A stretch of DNA of 27,438 bases from an uncultured Lachnospiraceae bacterium. GTDB lineage: Bacteria > Bacillota > Clostridia > Lachnospirales > Lachnospiraceae. The position numbers and the translations under genes are program-made. The notes under the pieces were generated by a model that saw only the letters and a list, made by a program, of their open reading frames with translations, was not told the origin of the DNA and made no database searches. Location of the stretch: NCBI GenBank assembly GCA_900544685.1, contig UQWA01000034.1, positions 1-27,438 of the forward strand. Reading direction: 5' to 3'. Shown here one piece after another: positions 1-7,939 of this stretch (positions are counted from its first letter, which is position 1; every line of letters begins with the position of its first letter).

Positions 1-8
1 TTTGTCAT

Positions 9-59
9 GCCCGCCTTTGCGCGGGCTATTTTAATTCAAGAGAGCGCCGAAGGCGTTCT
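9..59 (+). terminator. Two adjacent hairpins, probable terminator of a plus-strand unit left of the window
   Basis: A 6-bp GC stem (9-14 with 21-26) is followed by a short T-rich stretch. A second stem (41-48 with 52-59) closes on a GAA triloop. The second stem has a G-U wobble on the plus strand but an A-C mismatch on the minus strand, so it favours a plus-strand transcript. It probably ends a convergent gene outside the window. The T-run is weak, so this is tentative. Confidence 0.4.
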
Positions 60-72
60 TTCCTATAAAGTG

Positions 73-100
73 AAAAAACGGGCAGTCACCTGCCCGTTTT
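73..100 (-). terminator. Intrinsic terminator of the cmk-ispH-rpsA unit
   Basis: A perfect 10-bp stem (75-84 with 91-100) has a 6-nt loop. On the minus strand it is followed by a run of U, and it lies 11 nt past the rpsA stop. A-runs and T-runs flank both sides, so it could also work on the plus strand. Confidence 0.9.
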
Positions 101-110
101 ACTATTATTC

Positions 111-1196
111 TTATTCAGCATCTTCTGCTTCTTCTTTTGCAGAAGCCTGTTCCAGAGCTTTCATGCTCAGGCTGATCTTCTTCTCATCTGCATTGAAATC
201 TACTACTTTTGCTTCGATTTCCTGTCCGATCTGAAGAACATCGGCTGGCTTATCTACATGATCATGAGAGATCTGAGATACATGAAGAAGAGCATCTACA
301 CCTGGCTCCAGTTCTACGAATGCACCAAAATCTGTCATTCTTGCAACTTTACCAGTTACCACATTGCCTACTGCATATTTATCTGTTGCTGTCAGCCATG
401 GATTCTGATCTTCAAACTTCAGGCTGAGTGCAATCTTAGTTCCATTGATCTCTTTGATCAAAACGGATACTTTATCCCCTACATTGAAAACTTTCTTAGG
501 GTTCTCTACACGTCCCCAGGACATTTCAGAGATATGAAGCAGTCCATCTGCTCCACCCAGATCGATGAATGCACCAAAATCTGTCACATTCTTTACAACA
601 CCTTCTACAACATCACCTACATGGATCTTTTCGAAGAGTTCCTTCTGCATCTCAGCTTTCTTAGCAACTAAGAGCTGCTTGCGGTCACCAATAATTCTTC
701 TTCTGCGAGGATTGAATTCTGTGATAACGAATTCGATCTCCTGTCCTGCAAACTTATCCAGATTCTTCTCATAAGTATCAGATACCAGGCTTGCCGGGAT
801 GAATACTCTTGCTTCATCTACTACTACGCTTAATCCACCATTTAATACCTGAGCTACAGTAGCTGTCAATACTTCGTGATTCTCAAATGCTTCTTCCAGT
901 CTCTTGTTGCCTTTTTCAGCAGCCAGTCTCTTATAAGTAAGCTGAACCTGTCCGTCTCCATCGTTCACTTTCAGAACTTTTACTTCCATAGTGTCACCGA
1001 CTTTGATTACTTCACGTAAATCTGCGTTAGATTCATTTGTGTATTCATTTCTGGTAAGGATACCATCGGCCTTATAACCGATATTTAATACGACCTCATC
1101 TTCCTTAACGTCGATAACTGTACCTTCTACAATCTGGCCGTTATGAATTGTTTTTAAAGATTCTTCTAACATCTGTTCAAAGCTCATTTCTGACAT
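111..1196 (-). CDS. rpsA: 30S ribosomal protein S1 (four S1 domains)
   Basis: This 361-aa protein is built of four S1/OB-fold RNA-binding repeats at about residues 17-88, 105-172, 190-260 and 275-347. The last two carry the typical VTDFGAF and MTDFGAF strands with LLHIS/LLHVS motifs. A short acidic tail follows. Four repeats is usual for Firmicutes, against six in E. coli. S1 binds mRNA and helps initiation on the 30S subunit. The start ATG has a GGAGG eight bases upstream. The gene overlaps the 3' end of ispH by 20 bases in another frame, so translation is probably coupled. In many Clostridia IspH and S1 are one fused polypeptide; here they are separate ORFs with a possible frameshift site at the junction (see findings). 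Confidence 0.95.
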   Translation of the reverse strand: MSEMSFEQMLEESLKTIHNGQIVEGTVIDVKEDEVVLNIGYKADGILTRNEYTNESNADLREVIKVGDTMEVKVLKVNDGDGQVQLTYKRLAAEKGNKRLEEAFENHEVLTATVAQVLNGGLSVVVDEARVFIPASLVSDTYEKNLDKFAGQEIEFVITEFNPRRRRIIGDRKQLLVAKKAEMQKELFEKIHVGDVVEGVVKNVTDFGAFIDLGGADGLLHISEMSWGRVENPKKVFNVGDKVSVLIKEINGTKIALSLKFEDQNPWLTATDKYAVGNVVTGKVARMTDFGAFVELEPGVDALLHVSQISHDHVDKPADVLQIGQEIEAKVVDFNADEKKISLSMKALEQASAKEEAEDAE

Positions 1197-2028
1197 ACTT
1201 TTGAACCTCCTTAATTAAATAATTTGGGGTCGAGGCCCCTGCCGTAATACCTACACAATTGACAGGAGGTAGTGAATAGAGCTCCAAATCATCTAGTGTC
1301 TGAATATAATACGTATTTACGCAATTCGCTTTGCAGATCTCAAAGAGTTTCTGTGTATTCGAACTGCTTCTTCCACCGATTACTATCATAGCATCAACTT
1401 TATCAGCCAGTTCTCCTGCTTCTAATTGTCGCTCTTCGGTCGCACTGCAAATCGTATTGATAACATCAATATCATAACCCTTTTTGTCAATAATTTCAAC
1501 TAAATTTTTAAATTTATTGTAGTTAAATGTCGTTTGTGAAACAACGCATATTTTACTTCCTTTCGGAAGTTCCAGTGCCTCTGCCTGTGTCTGGTCAGCC
1601 ACCACGATTGCCGGATGCACACACCAGCCTTTGATCCCCTCCACCTCTGGATGGGTATCATTTCCTATAATAATAATCTGTCTTCCCCGTTCACTTTTCT
1701 CTCTCACAATCCGGTGAATCTTCCTTACATATGGACAAGTTGCATCTACCAGTTCCAATTCCTTTTCTTCTATCATCTGATAGATCTTCTTTCCTACTCC
1801 GTGAGAACGGATTATCACAGTTCCGCTCTGAAGCTGCTCCAGTTCTTTCCTGCTTTCCAGTACTTTCACTCCCCTGGATTCCAGATCTGACACAACTTCC
1901 TCGTTGTGGATAATTGGTCCGTAGGTGTAAATCTCCTTTTTTCCCTGATTCACCTGGTCATATACTTTTTCTACCGCTCTTTTTACTCCAAAGCAGAAAC
2001 CCGCTGTCTTTGCAGTGATTACTTCCAT
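1177..2028 (-). CDS. ispH: 4-hydroxy-3-methylbut-2-enyl diphosphate reductase
   Basis: This 283-aa enzyme catalyses the last step of the MEP isoprenoid pathway, reducing HMBPP to IPP and DMAPP with a [4Fe-4S] cluster. The three cluster cysteines are visible at C12 (GFCFGV), C98 (DATCPY) and C194 (TICSAT). Histidines H41, H76 (RSHGV) and H126 with E128 (DTHPEVEG) line the substrate site. I place the start at the ATG at 2028, because a GAGGTG lies about eight bases upstream; an in-frame GTG at 2037 falls inside that ribosome binding site. The gene follows cmk by 10 nt. It ends CTT TGA inside the start of rpsA, where many Clostridia have a fused IspH-S1 protein. Confidence 0.95.
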   Translation of the reverse strand: MEVITAKTAGFCFGVKRAVEKVYDQVNQGKKEIYTYGPIIHNEEVVSDLESRGVKVLESRKELEQLQSGTVIIRSHGVGKKIYQMIEEKELELVDATCPYVRKIHRIVREKSERGRQIIIIGNDTHPEVEGIKGWCVHPAIVVADQTQAEALELPKGSKICVVSQTTFNYNKFKNLVEIIDKKGYDIDVINTICSATEERQLEAGELADKVDAMIVIGGRSSSNTQKLFEICKANCVNTYYIQTLDDLELYSLPPVNCVGITAGASTPNYLIKEVQKYVRNEL

Positions 2029-2038
2029 GACTGCCACC

Positions 2039-2695
2039 TCACTTTACCAGTGATTTGATCTTCTCAACAACCTGATCAATTGTCATATCTGAGGAATCAA
2101 GATAAACAGCATTTTTCGCCTGCATAAGAGGTGCTGTCTCTCTGTGCATATCCTGATAGTCTCTCTGCTCAATATCTTTTTTGATTGCTTCCAGATCACA
2201 GTCTGTACCTTTTTCTGTAAGTTCCTTATATCTGCGGCTGGCTCTGGTTTCTACGCTTGCTGTCAGATAGATCTTAAGCTGCGCATCCGGGAGAATGTTT
2301 GTCCCGATATCTCTTCCATCCATAACAACATCATGTTCCCTTGCCAGCTTCTTCTGTAACTCCAGAAGCTTTGCTCTGACACATGGCAGTGCCGCTGACT
2401 TGGATGCCATATTCCCTACTTCTTCTGTACGAATCTGTCCTGATACATCTTCTCCATTTAGCAAAACATGCTGCTCCCCATTCACATACTGAATGGCAAT
2501 CTCAATATCTTCCAGTGCATTTTTTACTGCTTCCACATCTGAAGCCGGAATATCTTTTCTAAGCAGATACAATGCAATAGAACGATACATTGCCCCTGTA
2601 TCCACGTAAATAAAAGACAGTTCACTGGAAACTCTTTTTGCTATTGTACTTTTACCGGCTCCCGCCGGCCCATCAATTGCTATATTATATGTCAT
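2039..2695 (-). CDS. cmk: (d)CMP kinase
   Basis: Cytidylate kinase phosphorylates CMP and dCMP using ATP. The P-loop GPAGAGKST sits at residues 9-17 of the chosen start, followed by VDTGAMYR, DGRDIGT and the REHDVVMDGRD region typical of bacterial Cmk. Length is 218 aa, normal for the short Firmicute form. I prefer the ATG at 2695, preceded by GGAGAGG at good spacing and giving the usual MxYNIAIDGPAG start. An upstream ATG at 2707 would add four residues with a poorer ribosome binding site. The cmk-ispH-rpsA order is widely conserved in Clostridia. Confidence 0.94.
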   Translation of the reverse strand: MTYNIAIDGPAGAGKSTIAKRVSSELSFIYVDTGAMYRSIALYLLRKDIPASDVEAVKNALEDIEIAIQYVNGEQHVLLNGEDVSGQIRTEEVGNMASKSAALPCVRAKLLELQKKLAREHDVVMDGRDIGTNILPDAQLKIYLTASVETRASRRYKELTEKGTDCDLEAIKKDIEQRDYQDMHRETAPLMQAKNAVYLDSSDMTIDQVVEKIKSLVK

Positions 2696-2716
2696 AATCC
2701 TCTCCATCTTTCCATT

Positions 2717-3961
2717 TTATGCTTCTGCCATCGCACATCCCGCCGCATATCCGGTAGACCATGCAATCTGCAGATTGAATCCGCCGGTCACAGCATCCAG
2801 ATCCAGTACTTCTCCTGCAAAATACAGTCCCGTTACCAGCTTTGATTCCATCGTTGACGGATTTATCTCTTTTACAGATACCCCGCCCCTTGTGATAATA
2901 GCTTCATTATAATCTCGCAGTCCTGTTGCCGTCAATGGGAAGTGCTTGGTAAGCTGAATTAAGCTCTCCCTTTCTGCTTTTGTAATTTCGTTTACTTTTT
3001 TATCTGGTGAAATGCCTGACAATTCTATGATAACAGGAGTCATTTTTGCAGGAAAAAGTACACCGATCACATTTTTGAACTGCTTATTGTGACCGTTTTC
3101 AAACTCACGTAAAAGTCGGGCGTCCAGCTGTTCTTCTGACAGTGCCGGCTTCAGATCAATCCTGATCTGCAGTTCTTTCTGACGTAGTTTTTTCAATACG
3201 GCTGTGCTGGCAGTCAGCACCAAAGGACCTGTAATGCCAAAATGAGTAAACATCATTTCACCAAAGTCCTCGTAAAGACATTTTTTTCCGTCATATACTG
3301 ACAATGTCACATTCTTCAGGGAAAGCCCCTGCATACGCTTTCCATACTCTTCTCTGGTATTGAACGGCACCAGAGAAGGTGAAAGTTCTGTCACTTTATG
3401 CCCCGCTTCTTCTGCAAAACGATAGCCATCTCCCGTAGATCCTGTACTCTTATAAGAAAATCCACCGGTGGCTACCAAAATACAGTCTGCATTCACTTCT
3501 GTTCCGTCCTTCAGGCGGATGCCTGTTACTTTCTTGTCTTCCTCTCCTGTCAGAAGAATCGTATCCACTTCTGTATTCAGATGTACTTTTACACCAGCCT
3601 TTTTCATTGCATTTCTCAGGGTATCTATGACATCTGCTGATTTATCTGAAAGAGGGAAAACACGGTCGCCCCTCTCTGTCTTCGTTTTCATTCCATGCTT
3701 CTCAAAAAAATCTATCACATCCTGATTGGTATATCCATAAAATGCACTGTACAAAAACTTTCGATTTGTACAGACACTATCCATCAGTTTTTCCATGTCA
3801 CATGCATTGGTAAGATTACATCTTCCTTTTCCAGTAATATAGATCTTTTTGCCCAGTTTTTCATTCTTCTCATATAAATGAACTTCATTTCCTTTTTCCG
3901 CTGCTGTAATAGCAGCAAACATTCCTGCAGCTCCGCCGCCAATGATTACTATCTTTTTCAT
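2717..3961 (-). CDS. NAD(P)/FAD-dependent flavoprotein, HI0933/YhiN (BaiN-like) family
   Basis: A 414-aa flavoprotein with an N-terminal dinucleotide-binding motif GGGAAGM (residues 8-14). The family signature GKGRCNLTN is at about 45-53, an ATGG strand follows mid-protein, and the C-terminal FAD-contact motif reads GLYFAGEVLDLDAVTGGFNLQ split over about 380-400. The family includes YhiN/HI0933 and proteins called BaiN; its physiological substrate is unsettled, so no specific reaction is claimed. An AAGGA lies upstream of the ATG. The gene is ten or so bases upstream of cmk and probably co-transcribed. No clear promoter was found in the short gap that also holds the OadA-operon terminator. 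Confidence 0.9.
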   Translation of the reverse strand: MKKIVIIGGGAAGMFAAITAAEKGNEVHLYEKNEKLGKKIYITGKGRCNLTNACDMEKLMDSVCTNRKFLYSAFYGYTNQDVIDFFEKHGMKTKTERGDRVFPLSDKSADVIDTLRNAMKKAGVKVHLNTEVDTILLTGEEDKKVTGIRLKDGTEVNADCILVATGGFSYKSTGSTGDGYRFAEEAGHKVTELSPSLVPFNTREEYGKRMQGLSLKNVTLSVYDGKKCLYEDFGEMMFTHFGITGPLVLTASTAVLKKLRQKELQIRIDLKPALSEEQLDARLLREFENGHNKQFKNVIGVLFPAKMTPVIIELSGISPDKKVNEITKAERESLIQLTKHFPLTATGLRDYNEAIITRGGVSVKEINPSTMESKLVTGLYFAGEVLDLDAVTGGFNLQIAWSTGYAAGCAMAEA

Positions 3962-3994
3962 ATGGTTTCCTTTGCTTTTTATGCTATTTACTAT

Positions 3995-4019
3995 AAACGC
4001 CCCGGATCACTCCGGGGCG
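3995..4019 (-). terminator. Intrinsic terminator of the carboxyltransferase/Na+ pump operon
   Basis: A perfect 9-bp GC-rich stem (3998-4006 with 4011-4019) has a TCAC loop, 22 nt past the oadA stop. The U-run on the minus strand is short (three), so some read-through into the flavoprotein-cmk unit is possible. Confidence 0.75.
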
Positions 4020-4040
4020 CCATATGTTTCAAAATAGATA

Positions 4041-5453
4041 TTAGACTGGATATGCTCCATTCTTGGTATCTGCAACAGTCTCGTCAACCTTTGTCTGCTG
4101 AGCTTCTCTGTATTTGAAGAATTCAGTAGCAACCTGTGGGAACAGTGCGTAAGATAAAACATCTTCTTCCTGCTGTGTCCACTTTGCACATTCTTCTTTC
4201 AGTTTGTCCAGCTGTGGCGGAATAAGATCTGCCGGACGGCATGTAATAACTTTTTCATCACCGATGCATTTCTTAACCACTTCAGGATTGAACGGTTTAA
4301 CAGTCTTTCCGTAATGTCCGGAGAGAACGTCTTTAGTCTGCTGTGGAACCATCTTGTAACGTTCGCCGTTAATAACGTTCATAACTGCCTGAGTACCAAC
4401 GATCTGTGAAGATGGAGTAACCAGTGGGCATTCACCAAGGTCTTTACGTACACGAGGTACTTCTTCCAGTACTTCGTAATATTTATCTTCTGCATGAAGG
4501 TCTTTCAGCTGAGAAGTCAGGTTGGAAAGCATACCACCTGGTACCTGGTATAACAGAGTCTTGATGTTAACACCAAGGTTCTTTGGATTCAGTAAGCCTG
4601 TTTCCAGAGCATGGTCACGGATCGGTCTGAAGTAATCAGCGATCTCAGCCAGAAGCTTCTGATCCAGCCCTGTATCGTATGGAGTACCTTTGAAGGTTTC
4701 AACCATAACTTCTGTTGCAGGCTGGGATGTTCCCAGTGCAAATGGTGACATTGCTGTATCGATGACGTCTACACCAGCTTCTACTGCCTTCAGGTATGTC
4801 ATGGAAGCAACACCTGATGTGTAGTGTGTATGGAGCTGAATTGGAATATCAACTGTTTCTTTCAGAGCCTGTACCAGTTCTGTTGCTGTATATGGAAGAA
4901 GAAGACCAGCCATATCTTTGATACACAGAGAATTAGCTCCCATATCTTCTACTTTCTTAGCCATATCTTTCCAGTAGTCCAGTGTGTAAGCTTCGCCCAG
5001 AGTATAGGAAAGTGCAACCTGTGCATGGCCTTTTTCTTTGTTAGCTGCTGTAACTGCTGTCTGAAGATTTCTGATATCATTCAGGCAGTCGAAAATACGG
5101 ATAATATCAATACCGTTTGCAATAGACTTCTGTACGAAGTATTCTACTACATCATCTGCATACTGGCTGTAACCCAGAATGTTCTGTCCACGGAACAGCA
5201 TCTGCAGTTTTGTATTCTTGAATCCGTCACGGAATTTACGAAGTCTTTCCCATGGATCCTCTTTCAGGAAACGAAGGGATGCATCGAAAGTTGCTCCACC
5301 CCAGCACTCTACGGAATGGTAACCAACTTTATCCATCTTATCTACGATCGGAAGCATCTCTTCTGTTGTCATTCTTGTGGCAATCAGAGACTGATGTGCG
5401 TCACGTAAGATGGTCTCAGTAATTTTAATAGGTTTCTTAGCGATATCTGCCAT
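4041..5453 (-). CDS. oadA: OadA-type biotin carboxyltransferase (oxaloacetate decarboxylase alpha / 5S-like subunit)
   Basis: This 470-aa protein matches the carboxyltransferase domain shared by oxaloacetate decarboxylase alpha, pyruvate carboxylase C-terminal half and the transcarboxylase 5S subunit. It moves CO2 between oxaloacetate/pyruvate and biotin. Seen motifs: ETILRDAHQSL at 13-23 (metal and substrate residues R17, D18, H20, Q21), the ECWGGATFDA strand, FRGQNILGY, a conserved lysine in LCIKDMAG, and the metal-binding HTHYTSG. It lacks the C-terminal biotinyl domain of full-length OadA; that domain is the separate carrier at 6660-7031. It is the last gene of the operon, and its AGGAGG overlaps the oadB stop region 14 nt away. 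The substrate is inferred from family only. Confidence 0.93.
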   Translation of the reverse strand: MADIAKKPIKITETILRDAHQSLIATRMTTEEMLPIVDKMDKVGYHSVECWGGATFDASLRFLKEDPWERLRKFRDGFKNTKLQMLFRGQNILGYSQYADDVVEYFVQKSIANGIDIIRIFDCLNDIRNLQTAVTAANKEKGHAQVALSYTLGEAYTLDYWKDMAKKVEDMGANSLCIKDMAGLLLPYTATELVQALKETVDIPIQLHTHYTSGVASMTYLKAVEAGVDVIDTAMSPFALGTSQPATEVMVETFKGTPYDTGLDQKLLAEIADYFRPIRDHALETGLLNPKNLGVNIKTLLYQVPGGMLSNLTSQLKDLHAEDKYYEVLEEVPRVRKDLGECPLVTPSSQIVGTQAVMNVINGERYKMVPQQTKDVLSGHYGKTVKPFNPEVVKKCIGDEKVITCRPADLIPPQLDKLKEECAKWTQQEEDVLSYALFPQVATEFFKYREAQQTKVDETVADTKNGAYPV

Positions 5454-5467
5454 TTTAAATGTTCCTC

Positions 5468-6616
5468 CTATACTCCAAAGATTGCCATAAAGGTTCCGGC
5501 TGCTACTGCAGTACCGATAACACCAGCTACGTTAGGTCCCATTGCATGCATCAGCAGGAAGTTTGTAGGATCTGCTTCTGCACCAACCTTCTGGGATACA
5601 CGTGCTGCCATAGGAACCGCGGATACTCCGGCAGAACCAATCAGTGGGTTAATCTTGCCTCCGGAAAGCTTGCACATGATCTTACCAAAGATAACACCGG
5701 CTGCAGTACCGCATGCAAATGCTACCAGACCGAGAACTACGATCTTGATGGTGTTCATGTTCAGGAATGCTTCTGCACTTGTAGTAGCACCTACAGAAGT
5801 ACCCAGCAGGATAACTACGATGTACATCAGTGCATTGGAAGCTGTCTCTGTCAGCTGCTTAACTACACCAGACTCACGGAACAGGTTACCAAGCATCAGC
5901 ATACCTACCAGCGGAGCAGTTGTCGGAAGAAGCAGACAAACAACGATAGTTACGATAATAGGGAACAGAATCTTTTCCAGCTTGGATACAGGACGAAGCT
6001 GTTCCATCTTGATCTTTCTTTCTTCTTCAGAAGTCAGAGCTTTCATAATAGGTGGCTGGATAATAGGAACCAGTGACATATAGGAATATGCTGCTACTGC
6101 GATAGGTCCCATCAGTGCTGTCTGTCCCAGCTTACCTGCAAGGAAAATAGATGTAGGACCGTCAGCACCACCAATGATAGAAATAGCTGCTGCTGCCTTT
6201 CCATTGAATCCCATGAAGATTGCAAGGAAGTATGCAGCATAGATACCGATCTGTGCTGCTGCACCAAGAATAAAGCTCTTCGGGTTTGCGATCAGCGGAC
6301 CAAAGTCCGTCATGGCTCCGACACCCATGAAAATAAGTGACGGCAAGATACTCCATTCATCCATCAGATAGAAGTAATGGAGAAGACCTCCCACACCATT
6401 AGACATATCTTCCGGAGCTGCCATAATGTCCGGATAAATGTTTACCAACAGCATACCAAATGCAATAGGTACCAGAAGGAGCGGCTCGTACTCTTTCTTA
6501 ATTGCAAGATATAAGAATACACACGCTACTGCGATCATTACATAGTTGCCTACTGTCAGGTTAAAAAACGCTGTCTGGTGAAGCAGGTTCGATAATGTGT
6601 CTGTTACATATGACAT
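5468..6616 (-). CDS. oadB: Sodium-translocating decarboxylase beta subunit
   Basis: This 382-aa integral membrane protein is almost wholly hydrophobic (roughly nine to eleven segments). It couples decarboxylation of carboxybiotin to Na+ export. The signature GGADGPTSI at about 157-165 holds the aspartate known to be essential for Na+ transport in Klebsiella OadB. A second conserved stretch, GSAGVSAVPMAARV, lies near 325. Both are intact, so the pump should be functional. An AGGAGG precedes the ATG. It sits between the biotin carrier and oadA in the operon. Homologues serve oxaloacetate, methylmalonyl-CoA, malonate and glutaconyl-CoA decarboxylases, so the subunit alone does not set the substrate. 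Confidence 0.95.
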   Translation of the reverse strand: MSYVTDTLSNLLHQTAFFNLTVGNYVMIAVACVFLYLAIKKEYEPLLLVPIAFGMLLVNIYPDIMAAPEDMSNGVGGLLHYFYLMDEWSILPSLIFMGVGAMTDFGPLIANPKSFILGAAAQIGIYAAYFLAIFMGFNGKAAAAISIIGGADGPTSIFLAGKLGQTALMGPIAVAAYSYMSLVPIIQPPIMKALTSEEERKIKMEQLRPVSKLEKILFPIIVTIVVCLLLPTTAPLVGMLMLGNLFRESGVVKQLTETASNALMYIVVILLGTSVGATTSAEAFLNMNTIKIVVLGLVAFACGTAAGVIFGKIMCKLSGGKINPLIGSAGVSAVPMAARVSQKVGAEADPTNFLLMHAMGPNVAGVIGTAVAAGTFMAIFGV

Positions 6617-6659
6617 TGTTTTACCTCCTGTGTTGTAGCTTTACTGTGAAACGACTGAA

Positions 6660-7031
6660 CTAGTTCATTGTTGCCAGTACATCACCGTTTTCAACAGCTG
6701 CACCAACTGCTACATCGATACTTGCAACAGTTCCATCCTGAGGAGCTACAACTGGGATTTCCATCTTCATAGCTTCAAGAACAACGATTGGATCTCCAGC
6801 CTTTACAGACTGTCCAACGCTTGCTTCTACTTTGAATACTTTACCTGGTACAGAAGCGGTTACTTTTACGCTTCCTGCGCCTGCTGCTGCCTTAGGTGCT
6901 GCTGCAGGAGCTGCTTTTGGAGCTGCCTTAGGTGCTGCTGCTCTTGCAACAGGTGCTGCTCCATTTCCTGTTCCTTCTTCTACAGTTACATCATATGCTA
7001 CACCGTTCACGGTAATTGTATAATTCTTCAT
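6660..7031 (-). CDS. Biotin carboxyl carrier protein of the decarboxylase complex
   Basis: A 123-aa biotinyl carrier. The N-terminal about 25 residues resemble the conserved start of decarboxylase gamma/1.3S carriers (YTITVNGVAYDVTVEE). A flexible Ala-Pro-Lys linker follows at about 25-52, then a biotinyl domain at 54-123 with the canonical EAMKMEI; biotin would be attached to K89. It carries CO2 between the two soluble carboxyltransferases and OadB. It has a strong AGGAGG and lies 21 nt after the OadG-like gene. It is equivalent to the 1.3S subunit of propionibacterial transcarboxylase or to MmdC. Confidence 0.94.
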   Translation of the reverse strand: MKNYTITVNGVAYDVTVEEGTGNGAAPVARAAAPKAAPKAAPAAAPKAAAGAGSVKVTASVPGKVFKVEASVGQSVKAGDPIVVLEAMKMEIPVVAPQDGTVASIDVAVGAAVENGDVLATMN

Positions 7032-7052
7032 TATAGTTTTCCTCCTACTATA

Positions 7053-7925
7053 TTAAGCTCTCTGCCATTTATTGCGGTTGCTCTTCTTAATGGAACGTAC
7101 TACGAATCCATCTGTACTTGTGCCTTCTGCTGCTGCAATAGCTGCTGCAATGACTGCGATCAGTTCTCCGTCATCTACAACTTCTTCCTCTTCTACAGGA
7201 GCCGGTGCTGCTACCGGTGCAGGAGCCGGGGCTGCAGGTGCGTTTTTCTTCTTGAAGCCTTCTTCCAGTTTGCTGATATGCTTAAACTGTGAAATCAGGA
7301 AGCTCAGGAAGAACAGCATTACGAATACAACGCAGACACCCATCAGAGTGTTCAGGACTGCTTCTTCCATCTTCTGTCCAATGGTCTTCTCAGCAGTTGC
7401 AAATTCCATACTTACCAGTGAAAGATCATCCAGAGAAAGTGTGGTAGTAACTACGCTTTCACCGTTCTCAAATTCACAGTCTGTCTTGATCACGATATCA
7501 TCATCAACTTCGATATCCTGCGCAAGGATCTGCTTGTATGCGCCAAGTTCCTCTTTTGCATTCACCCATGACTGAACACTCGCTACCATGCTGTCCTGGT
7601 ATTTGCTGAGGATGGATGAAGGATGCAGAATCTCTTCTGCCTGAGCATCGTCCATTCCTACAATCATCTCAATGCTCTGCTGAGCATAAGATTCCAGAGA
7701 TGCTCTGTCGGATGCACTGATTCCGCCCTCTACAACTTCTTCTGCTGCCTGTGCTTCAGATTCCACAGCGGCTTCTTCTGATGCACTCTCGGATGCTGCT
7801 TCTGTCTCAGATGCAGCTTCAGTGACAACTTCGGTAGTTTCTGTCTCTTCGGCAAAAACGGTTCCGGATGTCATCAGCATAGCGGCCATAGATACGGAAA
7901 CGAATAATCCTTTATATTTTCTCAT
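7053..7925 (-). CDS. OadG-like subunit with signal peptide and extra extracytoplasmic domain
   Basis: A 290-aa protein. Residues 1-25 form a signal peptide ending VFA. A Glu/Ala/Ser-rich spacer follows (26-66), then a folded region of about 115 residues (70-185) that looks like a DUF3887-type extracytoplasmic domain. One membrane helix lies at about 190-213, then a cytoplasmic Pro/Ala linker and a C-terminal segment (ELIAVIAAAIAA, then FVVRSIKK) typical of OadG/MmdD small subunits, which hold the soluble carboxyltransferase to the membrane beta subunit. Classical OadG is about 80-120 aa without the outside domain. The ATG at 7925 is chosen because GAGG is eight bases upstream; an in-frame GTG at 7934 lies within that site. 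Confidence 0.85.
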   Translation of the reverse strand: MRKYKGLFVSVSMAAMLMTSGTVFAEETETTEVVTEAASETEAASESASEEAAVESEAQAAEEVVEGGISASDRASLESYAQQSIEMIVGMDDAQAEEILHPSSILSKYQDSMVASVQSWVNAKEELGAYKQILAQDIEVDDDIVIKTDCEFENGESVVTTTLSLDDLSLVSMEFATAEKTIGQKMEEAVLNTLMGVCVVFVMLFFLSFLISQFKHISKLEEGFKKKNAPAAPAPAPVAAPAPVEEEEVVDDGELIAVIAAAIAAAEGTSTDGFVVRSIKKSNRNKWQRA

Positions 7926-7939
7926 ATCATACACCTCGC

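Noticed and set aside
4824..5408. A 194-codon plus-strand frame opposite oadA
   Set aside because: It is antisense to conserved carboxyltransferase motifs, with no ribosome binding site and shadow-type composition.
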